Assembly: GCA_963736445.1 (NCBI GenBank) | Contig: CAVTOY010000008.1 | Span: 62,001-126,000, forward strand | Origin: Thiosocius sp963736445 | Lineage (GTDB): Bacteria; Pseudomonadota; Gammaproteobacteria; Chromatiales; Chromatiaceae | Direction: 5' to 3' | Length of the DNA: 64,000 nucleotides | Part shown: piece after piece, positions 62,618-64,000 of the stretch | Layout: every line of letters begins with the position of its first letter | Position numbering within the stretch: position 1 is the stretch's first letter | Translations under genes and position numbers: made by a program | The notes under the pieces: generated by a model | Databases searched by the model: none | What the model was told of the DNA's origin: nothing | The model's input: only the letters and a program-made list of their open reading frames with translations

Positions 62618-63040
62618 ATGCAGCTCATCAGACTAGAGGAAGATTCAAGGCTGAATGTTCCGGAGATCGACTCCCAGCACGAGGCGCTGATCGGCCTGAT
62701 TAACCAGCTCCACACAGCCATGCTGCGCGAAGCGGACAAAGCATCACTGGATGACCTGTTGTCGCAGCTCTTAGAACATACGCGTAGCCATTGTTCCTAC
62801 GAGGAGCAGTTGATGTCACAGTATGGATATCCGGAGTACGCCGCGCACCGATCGGAACACCAGAGGCTCATCGAACATCTCGAGAATCTCATTGGCCGCT
62901 ACAGGAATGGTGATCTTCTGCTCTCTTTCGCCGTGATGCTGGAACTCAAAGGCTGGGCGACCATACATATCGAAAAATCCGACAGGCTGTTGGGCGTATT
63001 TCTCAACGACCGGGCGGGAATCGATTCCAATCATCACTAG
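62618..63040 (+). CDS. bacteriohemerythrin
   Basis: The 140-residue four-helix bundle has the hemerythrin ligand set: His in DSQHEALIGL, His and Glu in HTRSHCSYEEQL, His pair in YAAHRSEHQRL, and His plus Asp in WATIHIEKSD. It binds dioxygen at a di-iron site and may sense or deliver oxygen. GGAG lies 6 bases before the ATG. It is followed 16 bp later by a Usp gene on the same strand. Confidence 0.93.
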   Translation: MQLIRLEEDSRLNVPEIDSQHEALIGLINQLHTAMLREADKASLDDLLSQLLEHTRSHCSYEEQLMSQYGYPEYAAHRSEHQRLIEHLENLIGRYRNGDLLLSFAVMLELKGWATIHIEKSDRLLGVFLNDRAGIDSNHH

Positions 63041-63056
63041 GGTTCAGGTTGATCTC

Positions 63057-63536
63057 ATGGCCATTCCTCGATTCAAGACCATCCTCTACGCCACAGACCT
63101 GGGAAAGAACATGCGGCCGGTCTTCCGGCATGCCATCAGCGTCGCCGAGCAATACCAGGCCAAGATAATAATGCTGCATGTTGCGCAGCCCTTAGGCGCG
63201 ACAGGCAAAGCAGCCCTCGAACTCTACTCACCGAAGAAGGGGAAGAGTCTGGAACACGATGCGATGAAAGAAATCTTGGAAAAAATGCAAAAGCGCCTGG
63301 AGAAGTTTCAGCGTGATGAGCTTGGCGAAGATTCAACACTGGTCGGCAAAGTGGTCGCGGTAGTCGGCGAACCTGCTGAAAAGATATGGAAGTTTGCAGC
63401 TTCCGAGGATGTCGACTTGATCGTGGTTGGCAGCCACACTGGCGGCGGATTCGGGTCAGGGTTTCTGGGCTCAACGGCCCGCAAGCTGATCAATATGAGC
63501 GATAGACCCGTGCTGGTTGTCCCCGTGAAGAAGTAG
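63057..63536 (+). CDS. universal stress protein
   Basis: The 159-residue single-domain Usp starts with FKTILYATDLGKNMRPVFRH and contains the ATP-binding segment VVGSHTGGGFGSGFLGST and the closing VLVVPVKK. It is likely an ATP-binding stress regulator in the cytoplasm. It forms a likely operon with bacteriohemerythrin. A perfect inverted repeat follows its stop at once. Confidence 0.93.
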   Translation: MAIPRFKTILYATDLGKNMRPVFRHAISVAEQYQAKIIMLHVAQPLGATGKAALELYSPKKGKSLEHDAMKEILEKMQKRLEKFQRDELGEDSTLVGKVVAVVGEPAEKIWKFAASEDVDLIVVGSHTGGGFGSGFLGSTARKLINMSDRPVLVVPVKK

Positions 63537-63539
63537 GGT

Positions 63540-63572
63540 CTAGCCTGGAAATCTCACCGATTTCCAGGCTAG
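63540..63572. terminator. 14-bp perfect stem hairpin at convergent gene ends
   Basis: CTAGCCTGGAAATC (63540-63553) and its exact complement (63559-63572) flank a 5-base loop TCACC. The hairpin lies after the Usp stop and overlaps the stop codon of the minus-strand gene, so it may end both transcripts. No T-tract follows, and one arm with part of the loop recurs at 49251. A mobile-element scar bounded by CTAG is the alternative. Confidence 0.6.
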
Positions 63573-63826
63573 CGCAGCGCGGCGTCGTTGACTTTGTCGA
63601 TGGCGCCGCCCTCGTGCAGGATAAAATGGTCCCCACTTTTCGGTTCATGCAAGACAAAGATTGGGGCTTGGAACAGGGGTCTGCGAACGAACTTTACCGA
63701 CCACCCGCTCCTCAGCAGTCGCGCCAAGGTCTGATGTTGCGGTTCTGTCAGTCGGGATTGCATGTCATCGGGGATCGGCGCCTCCCCAATCCGACGCTCA
63801 TTGACCTGGGTCTGATTGCTCAACAT
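63569..63826 (-). CDS. conserved small protein of unknown function, 85 aa
   Basis: The protein has no signal or membrane helix. Its N-terminus MLSNQTQVNERRIGEAPIPD is polar, and the C-terminal about 50 residues (ARLLRSGWSVKFVRRPLFQA-like, then VLHEPKSGDHFILHEGG) form an alternating beta pattern. It looks like a genuine small gene by composition. The function is not recognised. It is convergent with the Usp gene across the hairpin. Confidence 0.6.
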   Translation of the reverse strand: MLSNQTQVNERRIGEAPIPDDMQSRLTEPQHQTLARLLRSGWSVKFVRRPLFQAPIFVLHEPKSGDHFILHEGGAIDKVNDAALR

Positions 63827-64000
63827 GTTTCACCTGCCTCACGTACGAGATATGCTCTCGCCAGCGCGTCTGCGGTTATTGAGCGGGCGGCCGCGTTCAG
63901 GAACCTGTTGCCTGTCGTGACGAATATAGGAACCAATCTCTCCAGAACAGCACCACTCGATCCGCATCTATTTCGCAAACCTTTCAGCGTATCGTCTAAC
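63827..64000. other. right edge, no gene seen
   Basis: The final 174 bases show no recognised frame. They probably include the promoter of the preceding minus-strand gene. Confidence 0.4.

Noticed and set aside
1..64000. tRNA, rRNA or CRISPR
   Set aside because: No T-loop-like GTTCGAATC with a matching acceptor stem, no rRNA landmark and no regularly spaced short repeats were found by eye; this was not a computed search.

Overview
The window looks like a chromosome segment of a sulfur-oxidising gammaproteobacterium, plausibly Chromatiales or a relative. The reasons are a soxX-soxA pair, the GC-rich codon use, and gammaproteobacterial-looking redox, stress and envelope genes. No rRNA, tRNA or CRISPR array was recognised. 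The placement is an inference from gene content only.

Layout. 0-10 kb: soxXA, a CBS protein, a CadC-like regulator facing a small exported protein, an alpha/beta hydrolase, an FAD disulfide oxidoreductase, a cytochrome P460-like protein, and an AraC regulator overlapping a uracil-DNA-glycosylase-fold gene. 10-16 kb: a diguanylate cyclase, a broken DUF1611 (DgcN-like) gene next to an intact PLP racemase, a permease remnant, then msrB-msrA. 16-21 kb: a secreted Deg-type protease and the GDYXXLXY/DUF4401/DUF2157 membrane operon. 21-34 kb is an accessory zone: DUF1254 genes (one cut and joined to a decarboxylase fragment), BrnTA and HepT-MntA toxin-antitoxin pairs, transposase scraps, a NYN gene broken by a pentanucleotide repeat, an IS91-like element with its own tyrosine recombinase, a RAYT remnant, and an SdsA-type alkylsulfatase with a divergent AraC regulator. 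34-43 kb: ion and stress genes (two CPA2 antiporters, a P2-type ATPase, two double-Usp proteins). 43-49 kb: pyrC without a normal start codon, an exported hydrolase, small membrane proteins, and a GH13_18 phosphorylase with a HAD phosphatase. 49-52.6 kb: DUF2089-lemA-TPM, with lemA interrupted by a 255-bp MITE-like insertion. 52.9-62.5 kb: a large co-directional envelope operon (coiled-coil protein, two TPR proteins, TolQ/ExbB, two TolR/ExbD, an AgmX/TonB-like transducer, a lytic transglycosylase). 62.6-64 kb: bacteriohemerythrin, Usp and a small conserved protein.

Two things stand out. First, at least nine full or partial copies of an intergenic repeat (up to about 250 bp) are scattered from 10 to 45 kb, all in the same orientation, and several bracket gene modules in the accessory zone. 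Second, the 53-62.5 kb operon has the composition of an energised trans-envelope machine (one TolQ-like, two TolR-like, one AgmX/TonB-like and two TPR proteins), recalling the Agl-Glt machinery of Myxococcus, but here it ends in a lytic transglycosylase.

Decay is frequent: nonsense codons, one-base shifts, a 5-bp tandem duplication, a MITE insertion and gene chimaeras. Some single-base shifts could be assembly errors. All calls come from reading the sequence and from knowledge of families; no database search was run.
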